64,000 nucleotides of DNA from assembly GCA_028571685.1 (NCBI GenBank), contig CM053148.1, positions 83,784,001-83,848,000 of the forward strand, in the 5' to 3' direction. The stretch is from Heterohyrax brucei. Its lineage: Eukaryota; Chordata; Mammalia; Hyracoidea; Procaviidae. Of this stretch, positions 37,161 to 48,700 are shown one piece after another. The notes beneath the pieces were generated by a model that had not been told where the DNA came from, did not search any database, and saw nothing but the letters and a program-made list of their open reading frames with translations. Numbering within the stretch: the stretch's first letter is position 1; each line of letters opens with the position of its first letter. Position numbers and translations under genes: made by a program.

Positions 37161-38240
37161 GAATCATTTCCCAGAACAACAGGTGCACAAAGAATTGGAG
37201 TCATTATGCAGAAGTACAGAAAACTGGAGGGAATCCTCATGATTAAAAAAGTCATGTTCCTTAAGTGTCTTTTTTTTTCTTTCACTTCAGCTCTATATTT
37301 AACATGATGTAAGTAAACATTACAATAGGTTTGAAATAACTCCTTCACAATGAACAAAGAATGCCTTGAAGTAAACCAACTTCCATTAAGAAAATATTCA
37401 AGGAAGATAGAGACTAAAGGAAAAGCTTGTGTTGATATATGTAGATCATAGTACTTCTGCAGGGAAATTGGCAAGTTGGAAAGTTTACGTGACATTTCAG
37501 AAAGTTATAAATTTTCTGGTGGTCTTTTATATTTCCTTCTTGTTTGAATTCAAGGAAATCTCTTTAATATCCCATTATTTTTAAGTCTCCCACATTCTGG
37601 GCCATCCTAAGTGCTGGAAGTCTATTTCAGCACTAGTCTGAAGTTCCAATTGCTCCTCACCATAGATTGTTTCCAGAATTATATTCTAAATAAGAGGTTT
37701 GAAAACTTGCCTCTAGCTTACCCATCATGGTTTCATGATTCCATAGGGAAAATCTTGAAGACTTAAATGACTTCACCAAATGTTCTTCTTCTAAGGGCCT
37801 AACCTTTCTTCTGACTAGAAAGAACAAGTGAAATGGAAGGAAAAGGTGAAAAGGAGGAAGTTAAAGAGATACTGTAATGGAAGAGGACAACGTAAAGACT
37901 AATTTGAATGGAAATGAGAGTGTAGGGAATTTGAACAAGACTTGGACAGCAGAGATGAACAAATCACCCAAGTCAAAGATAACCAGAAGGAGGTAGGTGG
38001 GAAGGTAGGGATGAATGTTCTCACTTTTAAGTGCTACATAAATACTAAATTTGAAGGAGAAATTGAATAGGATGAGAGGTTGCAGCAAAGGAGGGATGAG
38101 GTGGCAATATCAGAACATTAGTCATGTAGTGGGGAAGTGGAGAGACAGATCGGTAAAGCTGTTGGTTGTGAAGGAAGCATGTTTACTCAGGGCACTCATA
38201 ACCGTATCAGAAAGATACATTACGCTAAATGTTGTTAAAA
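37160..38240. other. Unassigned sequence
   Basis: I see no supported gene or repeat. A 117-codon open frame on the - strand (37142-37495) is partly in RTE sequence and has no recognisable domain. A purine-rich tract lies at about 37815-38115. Confidence 0.5.
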
Positions 38241-38244
38241 ATAA

Positions 38245-38756
38245 GTCTCTGTGAATATTTTTATTCTAGCCTTGATTTTTTTCTATACTCCAGGAGATTT
38301 TGAGCAAGGCATTGCTGTTTTCATGTGTGTTAATGACAAGAGCTTCTCAGGTGATCTTGTGCATCCACTTAATCCAATAAGTGCACTCTTCATAGGTATC
38401 ATTTTACGTCTTATAGTCCAGTACAATTTTTTGCTTAAAAAGTTTGCTTTTGGAATGGTTTCAGCTCTAGGACAACAAAGGATCCTAGGGCCATGTTTTC
38501 CATCTACTTAAGCCAATAGGCACACTCTTCACAGGTATCGTTTTACATCTTATAGTCCAGTACAATTTTTTGCTTAAAAAGTTGGCTTCTGGAATGGTTT
38601 CAGTTCTGGGATAACGAAGGATCCTGGGGCCATGTTTTCCAGGGATCCTCCAGTCTGTCAGACCATCAAGTCTTGTTCTTTTAATAGAGTTTTTGATCTT
38701 TGCCCAAGCTATCTTCTATACCTCAGGGATTTGTTGCTTTTTAACACTTTAAAGAG
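38245..38756 (-). mobile_element. L1 scraps with internal tandem duplication
   Basis: About 38250-38332 matches the L1 endonuclease region antisense (compare 7425-7500). The rest matches the L1 3'UTR antisense (compare 2330-2450). Inside it, 38362-38500 and 38501-38640 are two tandem units of 139 bases sharing TATAGTCCAGTACAATTTTT and GGATCCTRGGGCCATG. Confidence 0.75.
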
Positions 38757-38872
38757 CTCTTAGGGAATAGATGTGCCTAATGTAATCCATCATTACTGTG
38801 GCCTTCATGGACATTGATTGTGGATCCAAAGAAAATTAAATCCTTGGCAAGTTCAAAATTGAAATCTTCGAT
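38757..38872 (-). mobile_element. RTE scrap
   Basis: Antisense RTE words GACATTGATTGTGGATCCAA and AAATCCTTGGCAAGTTC, immediately before a sense AfroSINE. Confidence 0.65.
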
Positions 38873-38874
38873 AT

Positions 38875-39030
38875 ATTCACCGGTGGTGTAGCAGTTAAGT
38901 GCTACAGCTGCTAAATAGAAGGTCAGCAGTTTGAATCCACCAGACTGCCTTGGAGACCGTATGGGGAAGCTCTACTCAGTCCTATAGGTTGTTATGAGTC
39001 GGAATTACCTCTAAGGCAACAGGTTTTCTA
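38875..39030 (+). mobile_element. AfroSINE, near full length
   Basis: Sense: GTGGTGTAGCAGTTAAGTGC, GGTCAGCAGTTTGAATCCACC, then TTATGAGTCGGAATTACC. This is the most complete sense copy in the window. Confidence 0.9.
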
Positions 39031-39379
39031 ATATCAGAAAGTACATAGAAACAAGTTGGGGTTCTGGAGACATTTTGAGTTTGTCTCTCTCAGTTACATC
39101 ATGGGAGTAGTTATGCGGAGACATCTAAGCTGTTGAGTAGGAAGTGATGTCTCATCAGTTACATTTGGGACAGACACATGGTGACCCAAACCCTCCAAAT
39201 GTTGCCCTTGCTCATGAAGAATACCATCAGAATTCTGAGAAAACCCTGAAATACTCAGGGCACTATGGACAGCCCTTTGTAAGTCACTATATTACAACAG
39301 TGGCTGGTACTTCAGTGATGTTAGAAATTCATATCACATCCACGCTAACACTATTTCTTTCAAGAAATAATTTATTACA

Positions 39380-39540
39380 CAGCAACACCCACTGCTAAGG
39401 AGAATCTCCTAACTCACAGTGATTCTAGAAGACAGAGTAAACTGTCCCATAGGCTTTCCAAGGAATACCTCGTGGTTTCCATCTGCTGATCTTCTGGTTA
39501 GCTGCCAAATTTTTCAACATTATGCCATCAGATTTTCCCT
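39380..39540 (-). mobile_element. AfroSINE
   Basis: Antisense: GACAGAGTAAACTGTCCCAT, GGCTTTCCAAGGAATACC, TCTTCTGGTTAGCTGCC. Confidence 0.8.
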
Positions 39541-40140
39541 GAAGACTAAAATACATGGTTAACTACAGGCACCTCCAACTTCATAGTTCTTATTCCTCCC
39601 CACCCCCCACCCACTATATGGAAATAATCATTTTCTCAAGAATTTCATGATAAAACATTAATTTCAGATATAGATAATAATTTATACTTTGCCCTCAGAT
39701 TACCAAAAGTGTTCTTTCTGTGAACAATTGAATTGTTTCTCAGGAGTCGTATGCATAGATGCAAAGCCAGGGGGCATGCATAATGCATAGAAGACATTGC
39801 ATATGTCCTAAGCACCATGAGAAATGGGAAGACATTTCAAAGTGAAACACTTACAAAAGGCACCTGAATGAGGGAGCCAGACAAGAGGAGGGAAGACCTT
39901 TGCAAACTGCTGAAGCTTGACCGATACCAACAGCGATTCGTTTTGAACCTGGACCAAGGTTCAATACAGAGTTTGCCCCTGGGTACTCTTACCTCAGTAC
40001 AACCCTGCAGGGAAGCCATTTCAGTGCTTGCCATGGGCTCTATTTTTCATAGATACATCTCTGAGGAAGTGTGTTGTCAATTAGCTACCAAGCTGTAGGA
40101 CTAGAAGGCAAGAATCAAATCCTCACACATGTTGGAAACT
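39540..40140. other. Unassigned sequence with a 76-codon ORF
   Basis: Contains an ATG-initiated 76-codon frame on the + strand (39868-40098, MREPDKRREDLCKLLKLD). I recognise no domain, no splice context and no relative in the window. Chance is an adequate explanation. The rest shows nothing identifiable. Confidence 0.4.
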
Positions 40141-40149
40141 TCTTATTTC

Positions 40150-40320
40150 TGGAAAGCCTGGAGATGTGTAGTTAAGAGCTGTGGCTACAAATCAAAAGGT
40201 CAGCAGCTTGGATACACCAGTTGCTGTTTTGAAACTCTGTGGGATAGTTCTACTATCTCCCATAGGGTCACTGTGAGTCAGAATGGACTCAACTACAAGG
40301 GTTTTGATTTTGGGTTTCTT
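40150..40320 (+). mobile_element. AfroSINE
   Basis: Sense: TAGTTAAGAGCTGTGGCTAC, AAAAGGTCAGCAGCTTGGAT, GGGTCACTGTGAGTCAGAAT. Confidence 0.8.
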
Positions 40321-40453
40321 TATCTTTCAAATCATGCTTGAACATTGACATTAGCCTTGCAACTCAGTGACCTTACATGGCCTTTGTGCCAACACTGTCA
40401 ACTAAGATGACTTAATTGCCTTCATTAGTATGTCCTATGATACAAAACTTCCT

Positions 40454-40581
40454 AGTAAATGTCATGAAGGATACACACATACTAGAAATGCCTTTGCTGT
40501 CTATTATTATATAAGCTATTTGAAAAACATAGGCTCAATATACCTAAAGAGATAGTGAATTATATAAAGAGGTTAATGTTG
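40454..40581 (+). repeat. Source copy of a 128-base direct repeat
   Basis: Identical at 126 of 128 positions to 41229-41356. This copy lies in sequence that runs on naturally on both sides, so it looks like the donor. Confidence 0.95.
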
Positions 40582-40589
40582 AAATTTTC

Positions 40590-40924
40590 CTAATTCATGG
40601 ATGCACTCATTCTCCTTAAGAGATTTAATTTGGTGTCATGGAGTAGGTAAGCAATGAGGCTGAAGTTCAGAAATGAAGAGATGGAATCAGTCAAGAGATT
40701 TTCAACTGTCTGTTTATTTTCTTTCCAAGCAAAAGCCAAACAAGTTTTTGATGTTTCCTCAAAATTCTTCCGCATCTGCTGATAAGCTTTTTCCTTGACC
40801 AGTAAACAGAGCAGCTGAAGATCTTCAATATCTGGTGGCAAAGAGGTTGTTTCAAAACACAGCCAGGTTCTCTAGGCTTAACGGGCACCTGCATAAAAGG
40901 AGGAGGGTTCTTCTGATCTCTCAT
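40590..40924 (-). pseudogene. Gene-like fragment with a frame break, unrecognised
   Basis: On the - strand, 40924 downward reads MRDQKNPPPFMQVPVKPREPG. After a break near 40850 another frame continues LPPDIEDLQLLCLLVKEKAY and AFAWKENKQTVENLLTDSISSF to a stop at about 40590. Codon choice and composition look more protein-like than the surroundings. I do not recognise the family. No A-rich tail follows. It could be a pseudogene exon or chance. Confidence 0.3.
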
Positions 40925-41129
40925 GATGTGGGCAGATATGATGAGTTCTGATAATGTTGAGTACTAATTCAAATGCCTAACTAGAGATGCACTCAATAGT
41001 AGCATGCAATTAATCACCAAGCAAGAACAATTCTTGCATTAGAGATTACAAAGAATTGGAAAATATTCTTTCTAATGCTTACTCTTGTTAAGTTTTCTGT
41101 CTAGAAAAGGGCACCATGGATGTTAATAT

Positions 41130-41400
41130 GACTTAAAATTCACCCACTACTGTCAAGTTGATTCCCACTCATAGTGACTCTCTAGGCAGAATAGAACTGC
41201 TCCATAGAGTTTCTAAGGAGGGCCTGGCAGTAAATGTCATGAAGGATACACACATACTAGAAATGCCTTTGCTGTCTATTATTATATAAGCTATTTGAAA
41301 AATATAGGCTCAATATACCTAAAGAGACAGTGAATTATATAAAGAGGTTAATGTTGGTTAGCAGACATAGCACTTGCCATGAGAGTTTCCGAAGATCTCT
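41130..41400 (-). mobile_element. AfroSINE interrupted by templated insert
   Basis: Antisense SINE, left part about 41130-41230 (CTCTAGGCAGAATAGAACTG, GAGGGCCTGGCAG). The right part resumes at about 41356 with GGTTAGCAGACATAGCACTTGCC. The roughly 20 bases that normally lie between these in the SINE are replaced by the 128-base copy of 40454-40581. Confidence 0.85.
41229..41356 (+). repeat. Inserted copy of the 128-base direct repeat
   Basis: Copy of 40454-40581 with two mismatches, sitting inside an AfroSINE. Shared AG at its left junction and G at its right junction are microhomologies. Confidence 0.95.
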
Positions 41401-41477
41401 TGAAGAGTGAGGTTCTCATTACTTCCCACTGAGAGAACTGGAAGGGCCTTGTGACTGAAAGATCTTATAATACCCAA

Positions 41478-41640
41478 GTCAAACTCAGTACCATCTAGTC
41501 AAGTCCAATTCATGATGACCCTACAGGACAGAGTAGGACTGCTCCATAGAGTTTCCAAGGAGCAGCACCTGGCAGATTTGAACTGCTGACCTCATGGTTA
41601 CCAGACATAGCAATTACCCACAATGCCACCAGAGTTTCTA
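41478..41640 (-). mobile_element. AfroSINE
   Basis: Antisense and well preserved: GGACAGAGTAGGACTGCTCC, ATAGAGTTTCCAAGGAGCAG, GGCAGATTTGAACTGCTGAC. Confidence 0.9.
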
Positions 41641-42770
41641 ACCTGTCTTAGGAACATTAAAAATTGTTGGAATTTTCTAACCAAAGTTTGGTTTCCCAAA
41701 GCAGAGGAAACAGAAATCATTAATGTAAGAGTCACAGGTTCCCGTACCATTAAAGTAATTAACCAAAGCGGTCCTTGATCTTATCCAAAAATAAGCAAAG
41801 GTGCGTTATTCACACGGTCACTGTTTTTTGTTTGTTTGCTTCCTTGCTTATCTCTTTCAGCAGGATGGGAGGATACTGAGGAGCTCATTGTATCAGCTAT
41901 TATATTTGCAAGAATTGCCACAATTTTTGAGAAAACCATCACAAAAACAGCAGTATGCAACATCAAGCGTTTCTTTCTCATTTACATACCTGCTGGTTAG
42001 TTGGAGTTATTCTGGTGTATATCGGGCTGAATTGGACTTGGCTTGGCTTTCAACATAGGTCTACTAGAAAGCCCTTGTCAGGAGAGTATTGATTTGTATG
42101 TGCAGTTGTTTAAATTACATTTTAACTCAGAAAGTATTTAGAGATCTACAGGAGACAATCTTTTATTTTAATTGTTAAAAAAGAACAGGTAATAGCAGTA
42201 AATGTAATCAACAGAAAAATACTGTTTCATTTACTACTGTTTTGAAATAAAGCTTCCCAGACACTGTGAACAAAAATACAAGTGATTTTATTATGTTTAT
42301 GGAATCTCTGTGAAGAGCTTATCTCTGTACTATGATATCTGAGACCTCAGATGATAAAACTTGAAAGCTAGGTATTGGACAGTGACTTCACGATGGAAGC
42401 TGGAATCATCTTAAGCAAGCACCAATTATCACTCACATGTCTGACACTGATCTGCCTCTTTTCCGGTGCCTACACAAGGTTTCTCTATGTATTTTTTCCA
42501 TGTAAGCTAGCTTGGGCTTCAACACAACATTGCAGCTGCTTTTCTATAGCAAGTGTCCAAAGAAAACAAGGTAGAAGCTGTACAGTCTAAATGTCATAGC
42601 TGTGGCCTTCATGTGGCTTTGCCTCCTCCATAGTCTCAAGTCTGTTCATAATCAGGGAGGGAAAGGATGCAGACCCAACTGTTATTCAGAGAAATGTCAA
42701 TTTGATGGATCAACAACCACATACACACAGCAAAATGTTAAGGTTGAAGGATTCTTTAGATGTTGTTTTT
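41640..42770. other. Unassigned sequence
   Basis: I can support no gene, RNA or named repeat. Open frames of 60-85 codons occur on both strands without recognisable domains. Confidence 0.5.
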
Positions 42771-42940
42771 GGCTTAGCGATTAACACCTCTAGAAGGTAT
42801 TCAAAAGACACCTGTTGGAAATTCCAAGGGCAATTTGACAGTAGCATATAGGGTTACCATGAGTCAGAATCAACTCAACTACAATTGGTTTGGTGTTTGA
42901 TTTTGCCATCGAGTCAAATCCAGCACAAGAACAACCCCAT
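42770..42940 (+). mobile_element. AfroSINE pair
   Basis: Sense remnant (TACCATGAGTCAGAATCAAC to TTGGTTTGGTG, about 42770-42892), followed directly by a short antisense 3' end (TTTTGCCATCGAGTCAAATCC, about 42899-42920). Confidence 0.7.
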
Positions 42941-42948
42941 AACTACTT

Positions 42949-43668
42949 AAAAATGTTTTCAATGCCACCCCACATTGGTGAGTGGCGTCTGGGGTCTTAA
43001 AAGCTGCCATCCGAGGACACAGCAAATGGGCCCAACTCAGCAGGAACGGATGCTCACCGAGGACCAAAATGGCAAAAGGACCGGTAAAGACAACCTAGAA
43101 GACAGAGACACCCTCAAGAGTGGGTACCTTCATCGACTTGGGACCAGAAGAACCAGATGGTGCCCGGCCACCACCAGTGATAGCTACGATGGAGCTCACT
43201 AGGTTGAGTCTCACTGTCAACACAAGAACAAAAAGGGGTGCATCCTGAGATCTCCACTAAAAGATCTCAATTGATGGTCCAGCGGTTTCAGGGTTCCCCT
43301 GAGAGCATGGTCCCCGGCCCTGATGCTGCCCTTACCCATAAATTATAACAAAGGTCCACTCTTTGGACAGGAATGGATTGGACTTGGCATTGCAGTGTGA
43401 TTATATATTGGTTGCACTTTATGGTTCTATACATCTATAGGATATCATCCTGCTGACCTCTGGCTGGAGGAAGGAGAGTGGGTGGAGAGGAGTGGATAGG
43501 AGGCTGTTGGGAGGATGACACATGTATGGAGCAGAGAGGAATAGTGTGCTGTCACCGGACAGGGAGAGCAGTGGAAGTTGCATATAGGTGGGCATGTAAA
43601 TTTATACGGGAATGTACATTTTCACCCAGTCATGTTAAATAAAAAAGAAAAAAAAATGTTTTCAATGC
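42949..43668 (+). mobile_element. 5'-truncated L1 3' end with target duplication
   Basis: L1 3'UTR from 42966 (CACATTGGTGAGTGGCGTC) to an A-rich tail at about 43651. The word AAAAATGTTTTCAATGC (17 bases) stands before it (42949-42965) and after it (43652-43668). This is a textbook truncated L1 insertion, recent relative to most repeats here. Confidence 0.95.
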
Positions 43669-45205
43669 TGTGATCTTTTAGAAATAGATCACCAAGCCTG
43701 TCTTACAGGCATCTCTAGCTTGAGTTGAACTGCCAAGTTTTCAGTTAGTGTTCCATTAATTTATTGTTTGCACCATCTAGGAATTCCTGCCTATTGATGA
43801 TAGCAGTCAGTGACATCATTGACAACAAGGATTTCTTCCCTTCCACCAGCCTGGTCTTACACTGGCTTGTATTCTGAACTACTCCAAGTAGACAGGAAAC
43901 TAATGCTATTAAAATAAGTGTTTACTTTTAAGTAATATTGGTAAAGAATCGAATTGACAATTCTAAATATTTTAATAGTAAGAAGAATCAGTTATATGTT
44001 AACAAGATATCACTAGGAAAACATCATTTGAAAAGAAGATTGGTCAGTTATTGGTAACATACCTAGGCCGTATTCCCTGTGAGCAAACATAATAAAAAAA
44101 TGTTTAATTCAGGCTGCTTTTCCCTGAAATATAATTATTCATCCACAAAGTGGTATGTGCTCAAGAAACAAAAATCAGAATGTTGAGGTCTGAATGGTTT
44201 TCCCCCAAAAGATGTGATGAAACCCTGACATCAGCACCTGTAAATAAGACTTTATTGAGAAATACAGGTTTTTCTTTTGTTGCATCAGTGATGGCATGCC
44301 TGCATGAGGTGGATCAAAAACAGAAATACCTCTGAGTTACGAAATGAACCAGAATTGAAGCAGAGTCACACGTATTGGGAAAGTCCAACATCATGTGATG
44401 GTCACCTGCAAACCAAGGAAGGAAGGAATGTCTGTGGCAACGATAAGGAATGATCAGCAGGGTTGAGATCCTTATTTGGACTTGTAGCCTCTGGAGCTAG
44501 CAGACAATAGTCTTTTGCAAAGCACTTGGTTAGCAGTATTTTGTGAAGGCAGCCCTAGGAAGCAAATAATACATGTGCTAAAATTCATGGATCTAAATTG
44601 CTTTCTATGCCTTTCTCCTCTTCCTCTAAGTGACCACACTGGCTTTGTGCAAGTCTAGGACCCAAAGTAGACTTTGCTCCAAGGACTTTGGAGCTCTTTC
44701 TTGGAACTTCTCCCAAAGCCAATTCAGAGAAGGAGTGTCTTTTTGCCTTCAAGGCGTGGTTCATTTTTGACTAAGAATGTGGTCAGTCAGCTTGAGGTCT
44801 CACTTTAGTCAGTGTCCTTGGTACAAAGACATCGGTTGTATCCAAAATCAAATCCTCCTTCAAGAAGAGATTTGCCAGTTTAGGTGATAGTCAAGGAATA
44901 AACTTCAGTTGAAAGTAATGCCCATTGATTCATTCCAGAAATATTTATGTTAGGGCAGCATTACCAAGAAAGGTGTATGTATTTCTGAAACAAGAGCCTT
45001 AACAGGGTCAGGTGCTTTGAATGTGAGTTTTGGTTTGTCTGTTGAAAAAGAAACCAGTTATATTGACAGATTATTTGGCATAGTAGCTGAACATGCAAAT
45101 TCTGGAATCAGATTGCCATAGCATTTACCAACTAAGCCACCAGGGTTTCCAGCAGAGATAGTGTACTTAAAAACCATGACAGACATGTGTACCACCAAGT
45201 TGGTC
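43669..45205. other. Unassigned sequence between L1 fragment and copy B
   Basis: No supported gene. About 44180-44275 resembles an old mammalian interspersed repeat containing TTTTCCCCCAAAAGATG. A SINE tail (CCAACTAAGCCACCAGGG) lies at about 45105-45160. Confidence 0.45.
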
Positions 45206-45787
45206 TTAGAAGGGGACGTGGGACTAACTCGTGATAATTGAATGTCTAGCTGAAGAAAAAGAGAACCCAGTGTCCGTTAGCTCTGCCCCTAGTCACCATC
45301 ATGCTTATTATAGAACCTGGTGCCTTCAGTGGGTCAGTAATGGGTCAATGATAGAATTCTCCCATTCCTGGTGGCACAACCAGATTTGATTCCTAAAACA
45401 AAAGAAAGAAATCATGTCACCGAATGATAACTTGAAAAGCCAAGAGTCATATGCAGTTAATTATCTCCTGCAATAATTCAGATCTACAAACAGTGGCAGA
45501 TATCACCATGATAGCCAAGAGAATTTTTGGCAAAAATTTATGTGTATTTTTCCATTTTCCTCCATTATACTGTTACTCTAATTGTTTCCTAAAAAGAAAT
45601 ACTAGGTTGCTATCATACTACCATGGGTTAGCATGGAATCTCCTGTTCGCATTTGCCTAACCTGAATTTCCGGTACTAAATCTCCAACCTGTGTTCTACA
45701 GTCCATTTTTCACAAAACACACCAACCAGATATTGTGCTTTTTTTCTATATTTCTGTGATCAGATCTTATATTCATTTCTTTTTTCA

Positions 45788-48700
45788 TTTAAAATTTTTT
45801 ATTGTGATCAAATGAAAGTTTACAATCCAAGTCAGTTTTGCACACCTGCCTCTCTCCAACTCTGCTCTCCTCACCCCGTGACAGCACACTTTTGTTTTTT
45901 ACTCTACTTCCGGTATCCACTCAGCCAACACTTGTCCCACCCCCTCCACCTTTCTGTATCCATTAAGTCAGCTCCTGTATCCCTGTGTTATATTATCTCA
46001 GCTGTGGATAAGAGCTGCTTAGACAGCTTCAGGTATGTATTTAAACTCAGAACCAGGTTGTTTGCTCATTCCACATTGCATCATTCTACTCTTATAGTCC
46101 AGTCTAATTGTTGTCTGAAGAGTTGGCATCCATACGCTTCAATTCTGGGTTATCAGAGTCCAGGGGCCATGTTCTCAGGAGACCCTGTGGTCTTATGGAC
46201 CATCGTGTCTGATCTTTAAATAAAATTCTGTTTCTACACACTGCTTTTTCTCTGGCTACATTGGGGACTTGATGCTGTGTTTCCTGTCAGGGCAGTCATT
46301 AGTTGTAGCTAGGTGCTGTTCAGGTCTTCTGGTCTCATGCTAATGTAACCTCCATCACATGGCCTCCTCTGTCTTCTCAGCTCATAAAGGATTTTCCTCA
46401 TGTGTTTGACGTCCTTCATTCTCCTTTCCTCCAGGTGGATAGGGACCAAGTGATGCTACTCTGATGGCTGCTTTAGAAGTTTTAAGACAGAAAATGCCAC
46501 TCACCGAAGTGATATACAGAACAGTTTCTTGCAGAGGAATTAGTTGTGCCAATTAGCTTACATGTCCCCAGAAACCATAGTCCATGCACTCCAGTACCTG
46601 TTAATCTGTCATTCAAAATTTTGTGTTTAGGAAATCGTTTAGCTTTTGGTGTAGTCCAGTTGTGCTAAACTCCTTTCTACTGAGTTCTGTCACTCTCTTC
46701 ACCTACCTAATTCCTATCTACTATCGATTCTATGAATAGTCTACTCTTTTTCTCCTTTTCCCCCAACCATCAAGAATTATTTGCTTCAGTGCTTAATCAT
46801 TTTCATGAGTATTTATAATAGTGATTTCACACAATATTTGTCCTATAGCAGCTAACTATTTTCACTCAGCATAATATATCTAGATGACTCCATCTTATTA
46901 GATGTTTCCCAAGATTATCCTTATTCTTTATCATTGCATAGTATTCCATTGCATGAATATACCATAATTTGTTTATTCATTCATCTGTTGATGGGCACCT
47001 AGATTGATTCCATCATCATTTTGATATTACAGATAGTGCTGTAATTAACAAAGTTATGCATGTATCTTTTTGTGTGATAGCCCTAATTTCTCCAGGATAC
47101 AATCCAAACAGTGGGATTGCTGAGTCATAAGGTATTCTATTTCTAGCTTTTTATGAAGGCACTAAAATAATTTTCAGAGTGCTTGTATCATTTTATATTC
47201 CCACCAATAGTGGAGAAAAGCTCTAGTCTCCCCACATCCTCTCCCTATACTTTGTGGTTTTAGATTAATGCCAGTTTTTGTTGGGTGAGATATGTCTCAT
47301 TGTCATTTTGATTTGGATTTCTCTAAAGGTTAATGACTGTGAGCATTTCCTCTTGTATCTGTTAACTTCCTGGATGTCTTCTTTGTTGAAGATGTTGTTC
47401 ATATCCTTTACCCATTGTTTGATCGTATTATTTGTCTTTTTCTTGTTGAAGTTTTGCAGTACTGTGCAGAGTCATGTAGATTAGACCCCAATTAGATTCT
47501 TGGTTGCCATTTTTTTTCCCTCCATTCTGTAAGTAGTCTTTTTTACTCTTTTGGTGAAGTCTTAGGATGAGCCTAAGTGTTTAATTTTTGTGAGTTTCCA
47601 TGTATCTATTTTCTTTTCAGGTGTGTATACATTCTTAGTAATATTTTGTAGTCTGTTATGCCATGTACTACAGCTCCCAACATTATCCCTGCTTTTTATT
47701 CCATGATCTTTGGCCTTTTTAGATTTTATATTTTGGTGTTTGATGCATCTTGAGTCAGTTTTAGTGCACGGTATGAGATATAGGACTTGTTTGATTTTTT
47801 TACAGATGCATATCTGGTGTCGACTAGGCTGTTTTTCCCCAGTGTACAGACATTTGGCCTTTGTCAAATATCAGTTACCCATAGGTGGAAGATGTTATGC
47901 CTAGATTATCTATTGTGTTTCACTGGTCTATATATCGATTTTTGTATCAGTACTAGGCTGTTTTGACTATCATGGCAGTGTAATAGTTTCCAAACTCAGG
48001 TAATGTGAGGTGTCTGTCTTTGTTGTTCTTCTTCAGGAATACATTACTTATCCAGGTCTCCTTCTCTTTTTATATAATGCTGCAGATTTTTTTTTCCCCT
48101 CCGTCTCATCACAAAATGATGTCGGAATTTATATTTGGGATTGCATTCTATCTATAGATCTTTTGGGGAAACATAGATTTCTTCACATGTTAAGTCTTAT
48201 TCAAGAGCAAGGTAAGTTTCTTCTCTTATGTGGATCCTTTTGCTTTTTTGCAGGAGAGTCTTGTAATTCTTAAGCATTTTATCTTCTTGGGTGCTACTGT
48301 GAATGATATTGACTTACTAATTTCCTCTTTGATAGTATCTTTGTTGACATAAAGGAATCTCACTGATTTATTTATGTTTATCTTATATCCTGACACTTTG
48401 CTGAACTCTTGTATTGCTTCAAGTAGGTTTTTTTTTTTTCTTTGTAGATTCTTTAGAGATTTCTGTGTATAAAATTGTACCATCTGCAAATGGAGATACC
48501 TTTATTTCTTTCTTATCAATTTGAACGCTCTTTATTTGTTTTTATTGCCTAATTGCTTTGGCTAGAACCTTTAGGACAATGTTGAATAAATGTGGTGATA
48601 ATGGACATCCTTGTCTCATTCTTGTTCTGAAGGGAAATGCTTTCAGAATCTATCTATTTGGGATGATGCTGGCTATTGGCTTTGCATAGATGCTTCTTAT

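Noticed and set aside
38875-39030. tRNA gene
   Set aside because: The tRNA-like beginning belongs to an AfroSINE. No cloverleaf can be drawn and the same sequence recurs many times.
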